From UBA9659 sp965208605 (GTDB taxonomy: Bacteria > Pseudomonadota > Gammaproteobacteria > Pseudomonadales > Azotimanducaceae), in contig OZ242345.1 in assembly GCA_965208605.1 (NCBI GenBank), positions 1-64,000 of the forward strand: a DNA stretch of 64,000 nt. The letters run 5' to 3'. Position numbers and translations under genes: made by a program. Every line of letters starts with the position of its first letter. Position 1 is the first letter of the stretch. Under the pieces are notes generated by a model. It worked only from the letters and a program-made list of their open reading frames with translations, was not told where the DNA came from and ran no database searches. Of the stretch, positions 51,995 to 61,143 are shown in pieces.

Positions 51995-52138
51995 CCGTCA
52001 TTCTTGTTTATGATAGTCACTTCCCTTTGTTGTTGATGTGTACATGCCCCACAGGCGGTTGACTTCGTTCCTCTGGATTCCCCTCACCCTAGTCATCACA
52101 GCCGATGGCTGTAATGACTAGGGTGACGAGAATGACGG
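51995..52138 (+). mobile_element. MITE-like element, second full copy
   Basis: A 144-bp element starts CCGTCATTCTTGT and ends ACGAGAATGACGG. It is collinear with 31797-31938 over its whole length (shared CTTTGTTGTTGATGTGTA, TTCCTCTGGATTCCC, hairpin at 52085-52125). The stem is 18 of 19 pairs. It separates thiL from nusB and invades the likely thiL promoter. Confidence 0.7.
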
Positions 52139-52264
52139 CGCGGGGCGCCGTAGGCCATCATCTGGATTCTCGCCGCGCTGTCATTCTCGAGCTTGCTCGG
52201 GAATCCAGAGGAACAAAGTCCAAGCCTCCGCCCGCCGTCAGGATCAAAGAAGACGGGAATCCAG
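52139..52264. repeat. REP units between thiL and nusB
   Basis: GTCATTCTCGAGCTTGCTCG at about 52180, GGGAATCCAGAGGAACAAAG, and a CGTCAGGATCAAAGAAGACG unit that contains the nusB stop codon. Confidence 0.8.
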
Positions 52265-52693
52265 TCCCTTATCAGTGCCAGCCGACTCTAAGTCCTGCGC
52301 CAGGGCATCCAGCACGGCATTGATATATTTGTAACTGTCCGTGGCGCCAAATAACTTTGCCAACTCTACGGCTTCATTGATGACAATCTTGTAGGGCACC
52401 TGGGGGTGCGCACTCAGCTCTTCGGCACCCAGCAAGAGGATGGCGGTTTCCACCGGGTCCAGTTCCTCATAGTCCCGATCAAGTTTTGCCGATAGGGTTT
52501 GCCTGAGCGGGGCGAGGTTAGTGTGGATGCCACTGAGCAGGACGCGAAAATAGGGAATATCGGCGCGTTGCATCTTGTGCGCCAGAATAAAAGGCTCAAT
52601 CACACTCTCAATAGTCTCGCCAGTGAGCAGGGCTTGATAGAGTGCCTGGACGAGAAACTTTCTACTTCTGCTTCTCGCAGCGCGGTTTTTCAT
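52244..52693 (-). CDS. nusB: Transcription antitermination factor NusB
   Basis: NusB is an RNA-binding factor for rRNA operon antitermination (with NusE, NusA, NusG). The product of 149 residues is helical, starting MKNRAARSRSRKFLVQALYQ, with YKIVINEAVELAKLFG and YKYINAVLDALA as typical. I set the start at ATG 52693 since AGAAGG lies 11 bases before it and the upstream GTG overlaps that site. The last residues, GLDSRLL, and the stop codon lie within a dispersed repeat (TTTGATCCTGACGG motif), so the C-terminal tail was altered by repeat insertion. Confidence 0.94.
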   Translation of the reverse strand: MKNRAARSRSRKFLVQALYQALLTGETIESVIEPFILAHKMQRADIPYFRVLLSGIHTNLAPLRQTLSAKLDRDYEELDPVETAILLLGAEELSAHPQVPYKIVINEAVELAKLFGATDSYKYINAVLDALAQDLESAGTDKGLDSRLL

Positions 52694-52729
52694 GGCCGAC
52701 GGCACCTTCTGGTTGGTATCACGCGCTGA

Positions 52730-52789
52730 TTTATAGCACTGGTTTATAGCGCTGGTTTATAGCACTGGTTCATAGCACTGGTTTATATA
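52730..52789. repeat. 15-bp tandem repeat between ribH and nusB
   Basis: Four copies of TTTATAGCACTGG plus two bases lie in the spacer of the ribH-nusB operon. Changes in copy number would alter the distance to the nusB ribosome-binding site. Confidence 0.85.
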
Positions 52790-52797
52790 GACGGGCA

Positions 52798-53331
52798 TCA
52801 CTTCAACTCACCGAGCAGGGCAACCATTTCCAAGGCTGCCAGGGCCGCATCGGCGCCCTTGTTGGTGCTCACTTGCTTGCCTGTTGGGTCTGCTACATAA
52901 CTATCAGCAACATTGCCGGACCGCGCCAGTGCCTGCTCAAAAGTATCCGTGGTCAGAACGCCGAAGCTCACCGGCAGTTTATAGTCCAGTGAGACCCTTG
53001 CAAGCCCTCTAGCACACTCGCCGGCGACAAGATCAAAATGCGGTGTGTCGCCCCGAATCACCGCGCCGAGGGCAATGATGGCATCACACATTTTACGCCC
53101 CGCCACGGCGTTATTCTCCGCCACCCTTGCTGCTGCCAGAGGCAACTCAAAAGCACCCGGCACCATCACTAACTTGATATGCTTAGCGGCCACACCCTGG
53201 TCATCTAAGGTATCCAAGGCACCCTTCACCAGGCCATCGACTATCCGGGTATTAAACCGCGCTGCCACCAGCGTAACTTTTATCTCGCCGGCTATTTTTG
53301 CTATGTCTCTGCCTTCAATGCGTTCTATCAT
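52798..53331 (-). CDS. ribH: 6,7-dimethyl-8-ribityllumazine synthase
   Basis: This is the penultimate riboflavin enzyme. The 177-residue product has the ARFN substrate-binding motif, VPGAFELPLAA and IALGAVIRGDTPHFD. It is slightly longer than usual through the DPTGKQVS stretch near the C-terminus, which is common in gammaproteobacteria. It lies 17 bp after ribD, whereas ribE and ribBA usually stand between them. Confidence 0.95.
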   Translation of the reverse strand: MIERIEGRDIAKIAGEIKVTLVAARFNTRIVDGLVKGALDTLDDQGVAAKHIKLVMVPGAFELPLAAARVAENNAVAGRKMCDAIIALGAVIRGDTPHFDLVAGECARGLARVSLDYKLPVSFGVLTTDTFEQALARSGNVADSYVADPTGKQVSTNKGADAALAALEMVALLGELK

Positions 53332-53348
53332 CAGTCCGTCCCGATTAT

Positions 53349-54524
53349 TTACACCAGCGTTGCAGTCACCTTGAAGTCACTATCAATCTTTTGGATATCT
53401 TTGATTGCCAGTTGCCACCGCTCGGACAGCCTATCAATTTCCGGTAACCGCAGTAATGACCGGGCACTGTCGCCCAGGAAACAAGGCGCAATGTAGAGCA
53501 CTATTTCATCTACGAGTCGTGCCGCAATCATTGCCCCGGCAAGCGTCTGCCCAGATTCAAATAGCACCTCACTGTGTTCACGGCGGGCAAGTTCCTCCAG
53601 CAAGGCATGTAAATCAATCTTCTTCTCAGCAGTTACCGGCATGATCAGCAGCTGGCTGTCATCCATAGCCTGGCTGTCAAGGTCCTGGCTGTCATTAACG
53701 GCCTGCGCAGTATCCAGAGTGACGATTAGAGTGTGCTCTTGTTGCCTGAGGGCAGCACTTGAGGGTGTGCGCAATTGGGGATCCAGGATATACACCGGTC
53801 GTGCTATTTCTTTAGCCTCTTGAAAGTGCGGAATGTTGATTTCCTCATCCCGCACCGATAACAAGGGATCGTCATCAATGACGGTCTGGACGCCCGTGAC
53901 AATGGCACTGCTCTCGGCTCTCAGTCGCTGCACATCCAACCGGGCAGCCGACGTGGTAATCCATTGTGATGCACCCGTGGCGAGGGCGGTCTTGCCATCC
54001 AGCGACATGGCGAGTTTTAATCGGACCCAAGGCAGCCCGGTCTGGTGGCGTTTGATATGCCCTGGGTTCAATGCCCGGGCGGCATCTTCAAGCAGTGGCG
54101 AGGTCACCTCAATGCCGGCCTGCCTCAGCATGTCAATGCCCTTGCCCGCATTGCGCGGGTCTGGATCCGGCATGGCAATGACGGCACGTTGAATGCCCGA
54201 CTCTATCAGTTGTTGCGCACAGGAGGGGGTCCGTCCCTGGAAGCTACATGGCTCCAGGGTGATATAGGCGGTGGCACCCTTGGCACTATTAACACTATTA
54301 ACACCGCTGACACTATGAGCACTATTGTGCAGATGATTGCCGATATGTGCTAAGGCATTGACCTCGGCATGTCCTGCACCGGCTTTTATATGGTAACCCT
54401 CGCCAATCACGCTGCCCGCATGCACGATGACACAACCCACTCTAGGATTGGGATGGCAGGAATATCTACCCCTCTCGGCGAGACGAAGGGCATGCGCGAG
54501 GTGTCTGCTGTCTTCAATGCTCAT
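53349..54524 (-). CDS. ribD: Bifunctional riboflavin deaminase/reductase
   Basis: The 391-residue protein joins an N-terminal zinc deaminase domain (HAEVNAL, then PCSFQGRTPSC) and a C-terminal NADPH reductase domain (RLKLAMSLDGKTAL through the FESGQTLAGAMI loop). Two short repeat-derived inserts are present: HNSAHSVSGVNSVNSA between the two zinc motifs, and SQDLDSQAMDDSQ in the reductase part. The ATG overlaps the nrdR stop (ATGA), so both are translated together. Confidence 0.94.
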   Translation of the reverse strand: MSIEDSRHLAHALRLAERGRYSCHPNPRVGCVIVHAGSVIGEGYHIKAGAGHAEVNALAHIGNHLHNSAHSVSGVNSVNSAKGATAYITLEPCSFQGRTPSCAQQLIESGIQRAVIAMPDPDPRNAGKGIDMLRQAGIEVTSPLLEDAARALNPGHIKRHQTGLPWVRLKLAMSLDGKTALATGASQWITTSAARLDVQRLRAESSAIVTGVQTVIDDDPLLSVRDEEINIPHFQEAKEIARPVYILDPQLRTPSSAALRQQEHTLIVTLDTAQAVNDSQDLDSQAMDDSQLLIMPVTAEKKIDLHALLEELARREHSEVLFESGQTLAGAMIAARLVDEIVLYIAPCFLGDSARSLLRLPEIDRLSERWQLAIKDIQKIDSDFKVTATLV

Positions 54525-54997
54525 TGCGCTGGTCGCGGTTTGTTTTTTTGTTTTTTCAAGGCATCAATTTCCTGCCGGAATTCCTGGACATCCTCAAAAC
54601 TCCGATAGACGGAAGCAAATCTGACATAGGCAACCCCGTCAAGATTTCTGAGTTCATCCATCACCAGTTCCCCCACAGTACGGCTAGACAACTCCCGTTC
54701 CCCGGTGGCCCGCAATTGGTGTTTGATGCGGTCAATGGTGGCATCAATCGTTTCAATGTCCACTGGTCTTTTTTCGAGTGCTCGGAGGAGTCCGCTGCGC
54801 AGCTTGGATAGATCAAAGGGTTGGCGGCTCCCGTTGTTTTTGATGACGCTGGGCAGGACCAGTTCAGCAGTCTCAAAGGTGGTAAACCTTTCCCCACAGG
54901 CATGACATTCTCGGCGCCTGCGGACCTGGTTGCCCTCAGCCACCAGCCTGGAATCAATGACTTTGGTCTCTTCATCGGTACAAAATGGACAATGCAC
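54521..54997 (-). CDS. nrdR: Transcriptional repressor NrdR
   Basis: The 158-residue repressor of ribonucleotide reductase genes has an N-terminal zinc ribbon (HCPFC and CHACGERF) and an ATP-cone domain (VIKNNGSRQPFD onward). The GTG at 54997 is chosen because GGAG lies 6 bases upstream and it yields the family's standard MHCPFC start; a longer ATG-initiated frame at 55024 adds nine residues without support. It is the first gene of the nrdR-ribD-ribH-nusB run. Confidence 0.95.
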   Translation of the reverse strand: MHCPFCTDEETKVIDSRLVAEGNQVRRRRECHACGERFTTFETAELVLPSVIKNNGSRQPFDLSKLRSGLLRALEKRPVDIETIDATIDRIKHQLRATGERELSSRTVGELVMDELRNLDGVAYVRFASVYRSFEDVQEFRQEIDALKKQKNKPRPAQ

Positions 54998-55079
54998 GGG
55001 CAACTCCAAGTAAAGAGGCGTCATTCTACTCTAATTTATCCACTCTCATTGTCCAGGCAGGGCGGCGTCACTAACGTCG

Positions 55080-55250
55080 CCACCCGCGCCGTCATTCTTG
55101 TATGTGTTCACTTATTCAATGACTGGGTTTCCCCCAAACCCCGTCATTCTCGAGCTTGCTCGGGAATCCAGTAAAAAAGAGTATTGTTTTCCGATTTACC
55201 CCGGTCCTCCAACCCCTCAGAGGGTAAGCCCGAGAGTGACGGGGAGCGAC
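55080..55250. repeat. REP-like repeats upstream of nrdR and ettA
   Basis: GCCGTCATTCTTGTATGTGTTCACTT-type start of a diverged MITE-like copy, then GTCATTCTCGAGCTTGCTCG and a GAGGGTAAGCCCGAGAGTGACGGGG unit. They fill the 285-bp divergent gap 55025-55309, so promoters for nrdR and ettA must lie within or between them. Confidence 0.75.
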
Positions 55251-55309
55251 GAACCAGCTTGTTGTTGTAACATGCGCTCTTTTCTGGTTCCCCGCTTAGG
55301 AGCTCAATT

Positions 55310-56980
55310 ATGCCGCAGTATGTTTTTACCATGTCCCAGGTGGGCAAAGTGGTGCCGCCGAAACGGATGATATTGAAAGACATCTCCCTGTCCTTTTTCC
55401 CGGGTGCCAAGATAGGGGTGCTAGGGCTCAATGGCGCGGGCAAGTCCACCCTCTTGAAAATCATGGCCGGTGTGGAGACCGACTATCTCGGGGAAGCCAG
55501 ACCTCAGCCGGGCTTGAAGATAGGTTACTTGCCGCAGGAACCCGCCCTGGATCCGGAAAAGGATGTGCGGGGTAATGTTGAAGACGGGGTCAGGGAAATT
55601 AAAGACCTGCTTGATGAATTCAATGCCATCAGCGACCAGTTTGCTGAGCCTATGGCAGACGATGCCATGCATGAACTCTTGCAAAAGCAGGGTGACTTGC
55701 AACTCAAGATTGACGCCGCCGGGGGCTGGGATATTGAGCGGGAAATAGAAATCGCCAGTGATGCACTGCGGTTACCGCCGATGGAGGCCAGTGTTGAGCA
55801 TCTTTCTGGCGGGGAGCTGCGCCGGGTTGCCCTCTGCCGATTGCTGATATCACATCCTGACATGCTGTTGCTGGATGAGCCGACCAATCATCTTGACGCC
55901 GAGAGTGTTGCCTGGCTTGAACGTTACCTGCGGGATTTTCGCGGTACTGTGGTGGCGATTACCCACGACCGATATTTTCTGGACAATGTTGCCGGCTGGA
56001 TCCTGGAACTTGATCGTGGTTATGGCATTCCTTATGAAGGCAACTATTCCATGTGGCTGGAAGCTAAACAAAAGCGGCTTGCTGTTGAAGCCAATAAGGA
56101 AGTGGCGCGTCAGCGGTCCATCAAGACAGAACTGGAGTGGGTAAAAACACAACCCAGGGCGCGTCAAGCCAAGAATCGTGCCCGGCTGGCTCGATTTGAG
56201 GAATTGAATGCTCAAGAATTCCAAACCCGAAATGAAACTCAGGAATTGTATATTCCGCCCGGACCCAGACTGGGCGACCGGGTGCTTGAGGTCAGTCATA
56301 TCAGTAAAGGGTTGGGCGACAAGCTGTTGATTGAAGACCTGTCATTTCAAGTGCCCAAGGGTGCCATAGTGGGTATTATCGGTGGCAATGGTGCGGGTAA
56401 ATCTACTTTGTTTCGATTGATCTGCGGGGATGAAACGCCAGATACTGGCGAGATCAAAAGAGGGGAGACGCTCCTTCCCGGTTATGTGGACCAGAGCCGC
56501 GACAGTCTGGATGACAAGAAGACGGTGTGGGAGGAGATCTCAGAAGGCATGGATATTTTGCAGATTGGGAAGTATGAAACCCCATCTCGTAGTTATGTCG
56601 GTCGTTTTAACTTCAAGGGTCCAGAGCAACAAAAGCGGGTCGGGCAACTTTCTGGCGGTGAAAGAAACCGAGTACACCTCGCTAAACTACTCAAGACCGG
56701 GGCGAATTTTTTGATGCTGGACGAGCCTACCAATGACTTGGATATTGAAACCCTGCGCGCACTTGAATTAGCCATTGAAACCTTCCCGGGGAGTATGATG
56801 ATTATTTCTCACGATAGGTGGTTTCTGGATCGGCTGGCGACCCACATTCTTGCCTTTGAAGGGGATAGCCAGACGGTGTTTTTTCAAGGTAACTACACTG
56901 AGTATGAAGAAGAGCGCAAAGGCCGTCTGGGCGCGGAGGCATTAAAACCAACCAGAATGCGTTATCGGAAATTGGCGTAG
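55310..56980 (+). CDS. ettA: Energy-dependent translational throttle EttA (ABC-F ATPase)
   Basis: The 556-residue cytoplasmic ABC-F protein binds the ribosomal E site and gates entry into elongation according to the ADP/ATP ratio. Two ATPase cassettes are complete: Walker A LNGAGKST and GNGAGKST, signatures LSGGELRRVAL and LSGGERNRVHL, and Walker B LLLDEPTNHLD and LMLDEPTNDLD. The inter-domain linker (P-site tRNA motif) includes WVKTQPRARQAKNRARL. Length and sequence match EttA rather than Uup. AGGAG precedes the ATG by 7 bases. Confidence 0.95.
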   Translation: MPQYVFTMSQVGKVVPPKRMILKDISLSFFPGAKIGVLGLNGAGKSTLLKIMAGVETDYLGEARPQPGLKIGYLPQEPALDPEKDVRGNVEDGVREIKDLLDEFNAISDQFAEPMADDAMHELLQKQGDLQLKIDAAGGWDIEREIEIASDALRLPPMEASVEHLSGGELRRVALCRLLISHPDMLLLDEPTNHLDAESVAWLERYLRDFRGTVVAITHDRYFLDNVAGWILELDRGYGIPYEGNYSMWLEAKQKRLAVEANKEVARQRSIKTELEWVKTQPRARQAKNRARLARFEELNAQEFQTRNETQELYIPPGPRLGDRVLEVSHISKGLGDKLLIEDLSFQVPKGAIVGIIGGNGAGKSTLFRLICGDETPDTGEIKRGETLLPGYVDQSRDSLDDKKTVWEEISEGMDILQIGKYETPSRSYVGRFNFKGPEQQKRVGQLSGGERNRVHLAKLLKTGANFLMLDEPTNDLDIETLRALELAIETFPGSMMIISHDRWFLDRLATHILAFEGDSQTVFFQGNYTEYEEERKGRLGAEALKPTRMRYRKLA

Positions 56981-57044
56981 TTGTTGGCACTTACGGTTAA
57001 TGTATGCACCCTGTTCTCGCGCCATCTGGCGGCTTACGGCACCC

Positions 57045-57185
57045 TGCGCCGTCATTCTCGAGCTTGCTCGGGAATCCAGCCGGTATATTTTGCCGTCATT
57101 CTCGCCGTCTGACGCTTCCGCGCCGTCACCCACCCCACGCCCCCGGGGCAAGCCCAAGAGTGACGGGGTGACGAGAATGACGGGA
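57045..57185. repeat. REP-like repeats between ettA and radA
   Basis: GTCATTCTCGAGCTTGCTCG, GCCGTCATTCTCGCCGTC and CAAGCCCAAGAGTGACGGGG units lie between these convergent genes. Confidence 0.8.
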
Positions 57186-57191
57186 TGACGC

Positions 57192-58577
57192 TTAGAGGTT
57201 GTCAAATTCATCCAGGGCTTCGGCAAGTTTGCTGACGGCGATGACTCTTAATCCGGCTATGGGGCGCTTCGGTGCATTTGCTTTGGGTACGATGGCTTGC
57301 TTGAAGCCATGTTTAACGGCTTCCCGCAATCGCTCCTGACCATTAGGCACGGGGCGAATCTCACCAGAAAGCCCCAGCTCCCCGAAGCAAACCAGATCCA
57401 GAGGGAGGGGTTTTGCCTTAAATGAGGAGACGACTGCCAGCAGGACGGCAAGGTCGCTACTCGTTTCCTCCACCCGAATTCCGCCGACTGCATTGATAAA
57501 CACATCTTGATCGCCGACCTGTAGCCCGCCATGGCGGTGCAAAATAGCAAGTAGCATGGCCAGTCGGTTGGGCTCAAAACCGACTGTCACCCGTCGCGGA
57601 TTACCCAGGGCACTCTGGTCAACCAGTGCCTGGGCTTCAACGAGCAGTGGGCGAGTGCCTTCCCAGACCACCATGACGGTACTGCCCGGTCTTGCCTCCT
57701 CAGCCCGGGACAGGAAAATAGCCGAGGGGTTGGGGACTTCCAGCATACCCTTGTCGGTCATCGCAAAAACTCCGAGTTCATTGACTGAACCAAACCGATT
57801 CTTACCGCATCTCAGGGTCCGGTAACGTGCATCCGCATCGCCTTCCAACATGATGAAGGTGTCAATCATATGTTCCAGAATTCTTGGCCCTGCCAGAGCA
57901 CCATCCTTGGTGACATGCCCCACCAAAAACAGCACCGTGTCGGTTTGCTTCGCCATCCGGATTAAAGTTGCCGCCGATTCCCGGACCTGGGATACGCCCC
58001 CCGGAGAAGCATCCACTTCCTGAGAGTGCATGACCTGTATTGAATCCACCACCAGAACCCGGGGCATCAGTTCTTGCCAGATGGCTATGAGCCGCTCAAC
58101 ACTGGTCTCCGCCATCACATTGAGTTGCTCCAGGGGTAATCCGAGCCTTCTTGCTCGCATGGCGATCTGGGGGAGGCTTTCCTCCCCGGTGACATACAAG
58201 GCTTGCTGTTGGGCTGCTAGCCGACACATGACCTGGATGAGCAGGGTGCTTTTCCCCGCCCCGGGGTTGCCGCTAATCAGAATCGCTGAGCCGGGTACCA
58301 GCCCGCCCCCGAGAACTCGGTCCAGCTCGGTTATACCGGTTGCGAATCTGGGAGTTTCCTCGGCACTCACTGCGGCTAGTTTTTGAGGTGCATCTGAGTA
58401 GCCGGTAAAACCACCCCCTCTGGTGGGCGCCCGGCCACTCGTCAGGTGTTGCGGCACGGCTTTGATACTGACTCGGCTGAGGGTGTTCCATGCCTGACAA
58501 TCATGACACTGCCCCTGCCACTTGGTATATTCGGAGCCGCAGTCACCACAGACGTATGCTGTTTTGTGCTTTGCCAT
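57192..58577 (-). CDS. radA: DNA repair protein RadA
   Basis: This 461-residue RecA-like branch-migration helicase works in recombination. A zinc finger at the N-terminus (CGDCGSEYTKWQGQCHDC), Walker A GNPGAGKST, the RadA-specific KNRFG motif and a C-terminal Lon-like domain are all present. It lies 21 bp after alr on the same strand. No anomalies are seen. Confidence 0.96.
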   Translation of the reverse strand: MAKHKTAYVCGDCGSEYTKWQGQCHDCQAWNTLSRVSIKAVPQHLTSGRAPTRGGGFTGYSDAPQKLAAVSAEETPRFATGITELDRVLGGGLVPGSAILISGNPGAGKSTLLIQVMCRLAAQQQALYVTGEESLPQIAMRARRLGLPLEQLNVMAETSVERLIAIWQELMPRVLVVDSIQVMHSQEVDASPGGVSQVRESAATLIRMAKQTDTVLFLVGHVTKDGALAGPRILEHMIDTFIMLEGDADARYRTLRCGKNRFGSVNELGVFAMTDKGMLEVPNPSAIFLSRAEEARPGSTVMVVWEGTRPLLVEAQALVDQSALGNPRRVTVGFEPNRLAMLLAILHRHGGLQVGDQDVFINAVGGIRVEETSSDLAVLLAVVSSFKAKPLPLDLVCFGELGLSGEIRPVPNGQERLREAVKHGFKQAIVPKANAPKRPIAGLRVIAVSKLAEALDEFDNL

Positions 58578-58598
58578 CAGTTACCGCCTCTTAATAAC

Positions 58599-59684
58599 TC
58601 AGTCTGCCAGGGGCTGATATTCACGTCTCACTCTGGTGCCCAGCCCGGTCATGAGTGTGTAGGGAATGGTGCCCGCGCAGTTCGCAATCGTCTCTATGGG
58701 CAAGCCTGGTCCCCAGAGTATTACCGGGTCGCCGACCTGCACTGGGTCTCCCGGCTTGAGTTTCACTGAGAGCATATCCATAGAGACGCGCCCTACAATG
58801 GGTCTTTGTTCCCCGCCCACTAGCACTGGCGTCTCGGGGGTGATTTCCCGGGGATAACCGTCCGCATAGCCCACCGCCAGCACGGCGACCGACGTATCCT
58901 GCTGAGCCGTCCAGATGCCGCTATAGCCCACTGAGGTGCCCGCGGCAATAGATTTAATGGCGACTACTGGCGCGGAAAAAGTCATTGCGGGTTGGAACAT
59001 TTTAAGTGGTGCCGGAGGAATAAATGGCGAGGCACCGTAGAGGATGATGCCCGGACGAATCCAATCGCTAGGTCCATGGGGGTAATTGATAATCCCTGCC
59101 GAGTTGCTGAAGTTTGATATTTGGAAGGCTGCATCGGCAGGCGCCGCATGCAGACGATTGTGGTTGCGCACCTGGTTTAACTGAGCTTCCGTTGGGGTGC
59201 TATTTGCTTCTGCTGCATGGGCATGATGCGTCATGACACCGAGTAGCCTGTGCTGAGCAAGTTGCTGGGTGACTGCCTTGCATGCTGCGGGGGGAAATCC
59301 CAACCGCCCCATGCCGGTATCTAGTTTAATCCAAACCCGGTGACAGTCGGGCGCCTGGGCAAGGATTTCAAGTTGATGTTCGGCATGTACCACCAGGTCA
59401 AGTGAGGCTTCAAAGGCGACTCGTCTTTCCCCCTCGGTCTGTACGCCCTGGAGTAAACATACCGGCTGGTTGATGCCAGCTCCCCTGAGTGATACGCCCT
59501 CCGCTAGTTGCGCGACGCCAAAGGCAGGGGCTGCCTCCAGTGCCTGAGCAACGGCTATGGCACCGTGTCCGTAGGCGTCGGCTTTGAGTATCGCCATGAT
59601 ATTGCTCGCCGGGGACAGGGCTTGCACCTGAGCAAAGTTATGCCTGATGGCATGCAGATCAATATGCACGGTTGCTGTGTTCAT
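58599..59684 (-). CDS. alr: Alanine racemase
   Basis: The PLP enzyme makes D-alanine for peptidoglycan. The 361-residue product has the Schiff-base Lys in AILKADAYGHG, the acid-loop WIKLDTGMGRLGF, and the catalytic Tyr in SVGYSGIWTA. It follows dnaB by 37 bp, the order usual in gammaproteobacteria. Confidence 0.95.
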   Translation of the reverse strand: MNTATVHIDLHAIRHNFAQVQALSPASNIMAILKADAYGHGAIAVAQALEAAPAFGVAQLAEGVSLRGAGINQPVCLLQGVQTEGERRVAFEASLDLVVHAEHQLEILAQAPDCHRVWIKLDTGMGRLGFPPAACKAVTQQLAQHRLLGVMTHHAHAAEANSTPTEAQLNQVRNHNRLHAAPADAAFQISNFSNSAGIINYPHGPSDWIRPGIILYGASPFIPPAPLKMFQPAMTFSAPVVAIKSIAAGTSVGYSGIWTAQQDTSVAVLAVGYADGYPREITPETPVLVGGEQRPIVGRVSMDMLSVKLKPGDPVQVGDPVILWGPGLPIETIANCAGTIPYTLMTGLGTRVRREYQPLAD

Positions 59685-59721
59685 GCGGGGGTCTTATAAA
59701 AGCCGCAACTAGAAGGCACCT

Positions 59722-61086
59722 CTAATACTCATCGGCGTAATTATCAAACCGGGTAAATTCGCCAAAGAAGGTGAGCTTTTGTATCCCGGTGGGTCCATTC
59801 CGCTGTTTCATGATGATCGCTTCCGACAAGCGCGGGTCGGCCTCCTTGTTGTGCACATGCTCACGATAGAGGCCTATGATGAGGTCGGCGTCCTGTTCAA
59901 TAGCACCAGACTCGCGCAGATCAGCCATAGTAGGTCGTCTATCGGGTCTATTCTCTGGTCCCCGGTTGAACTGGGAGCCGGCGACTAGCGGGCATTTAAA
60001 GTCCTTGGCGATGGCTTTGAGGGAGCGAGAAATTTCGGAGACTTCGCCGGTGCGGTTTTCTGACGTACCCTGGATATGCATCAGTTGCAGATAATCAACC
60101 ACAATCATTTTCAGCGCCCCACATTCTCTGACTAGCCGCCGTGCCCGAGAGCGAATATCGGTGGGCGTCAGCATTGATGAATCATCAATAAATATAGGTG
60201 CTTTGATGAGGGTCGCCTGGGCTGAGGTCAAATTCGCATCGTCCTCTCTGTTCAATTGTCCGGTGCGAATCTTGTACTGATTAATTCTCCCCATTGATGA
60301 CAGCATGCGCTGCACGAGGGAGGAGGCGGACATTTCCAAGCTGAATATCAATACCGGGTCGGTATTTTTATCATGTAAGGCCGCACTCTCTGCCATGTTC
60401 ATCATCAGCGCCGTCTTCCCCATGGAGGGGCGACCCGCGACGATGATTAATTCGGACCGCTGTAAGCCAGAAGTCACCTTGTCAATATCTTCAAAACCGG
60501 TGCTGATCCCGGTGAGTGCCCCCTTGTTTTCTCTGAGTTCCTCAATGCGTTCTATGGCTTTATCCAGGAGGGGATTGAGGGCTTGGGGACCAACATCCAA
60601 GCGCCGGATGTCACTGATCTTAAATACCTGTTCTTCGGCGGCGTTAATCAGCTCGGTGCTACTCCGCCCCTGAGGATTGAAACCACTCTCGGCAATAATG
60701 TTGGCGACCGAGATTAGCCCCCTGGTGGCCGACTTATCTCGGACAATATCTGCATAGGCGTTGATGTTGAGTGCCGTGGGGGTGCTTTCCATGAGCGCCG
60801 AGATCACTGCCATGCCACCGACACTACCTAGTTCGCCTTTGTTTTCCAGGTGTTCCGATATGGTGATGACATCCAGAGGTTGATTCCGTGCATCAAGGTC
60901 GGCCATACATCGATAAATGATGCGATGGTTGGCACGGTAGAAGTCATCTGCTATGAGTTTTTGCGAGACTGTTTCCCAGGCCTCGTTATTCAGCATAAGC
61001 CCGCCGAGAACCGATTCCTCCGCTTCAATGGAATGAGGAGGGATTTTCAGTTGAGCTATGTTGGTATTGTCTGGGTCCCTGGGCAA
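59722..61086 (-). CDS. dnaB: Replicative DNA helicase DnaB
   Basis: The hexameric replicative helicase has 454 residues. An N-terminal helical domain begins PPHSIEAEESVLGGLMLNN. The RecA-like domain follows with Walker A AGRPSMGKTA, Walker B MIVVDYLQLM, and the Arg-finger region GSQFNRGPENR. No intein is present. The start appears to be TTG 61086; no in-frame ATG or GTG lies between it and the upstream stop codon, and the ribosome-binding site is weak. It follows rplI. Confidence 0.95.
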   Translation of the reverse strand: MPRDPDNTNIAQLKIPPHSIEAEESVLGGLMLNNEAWETVSQKLIADDFYRANHRIIYRCMADLDARNQPLDVITISEHLENKGELGSVGGMAVISALMESTPTALNINAYADIVRDKSATRGLISVANIIAESGFNPQGRSSTELINAAEEQVFKISDIRRLDVGPQALNPLLDKAIERIEELRENKGALTGISTGFEDIDKVTSGLQRSELIIVAGRPSMGKTALMMNMAESAALHDKNTDPVLIFSLEMSASSLVQRMLSSMGRINQYKIRTGQLNREDDANLTSAQATLIKAPIFIDDSSMLTPTDIRSRARRLVRECGALKMIVVDYLQLMHIQGTSENRTGEVSEISRSLKAIAKDFKCPLVAGSQFNRGPENRPDRRPTMADLRESGAIEQDADLIIGLYREHVHNKEADPRLSEAIIMKQRNGPTGIQKLTFFGEFTRFDNYADEY

Positions 61087-61143
61087 CTGTTTCTCAATAA
61101 GTGCTGTCGTAATAACTGCTCGAGAAGAGGAGGGTGCATTAAA

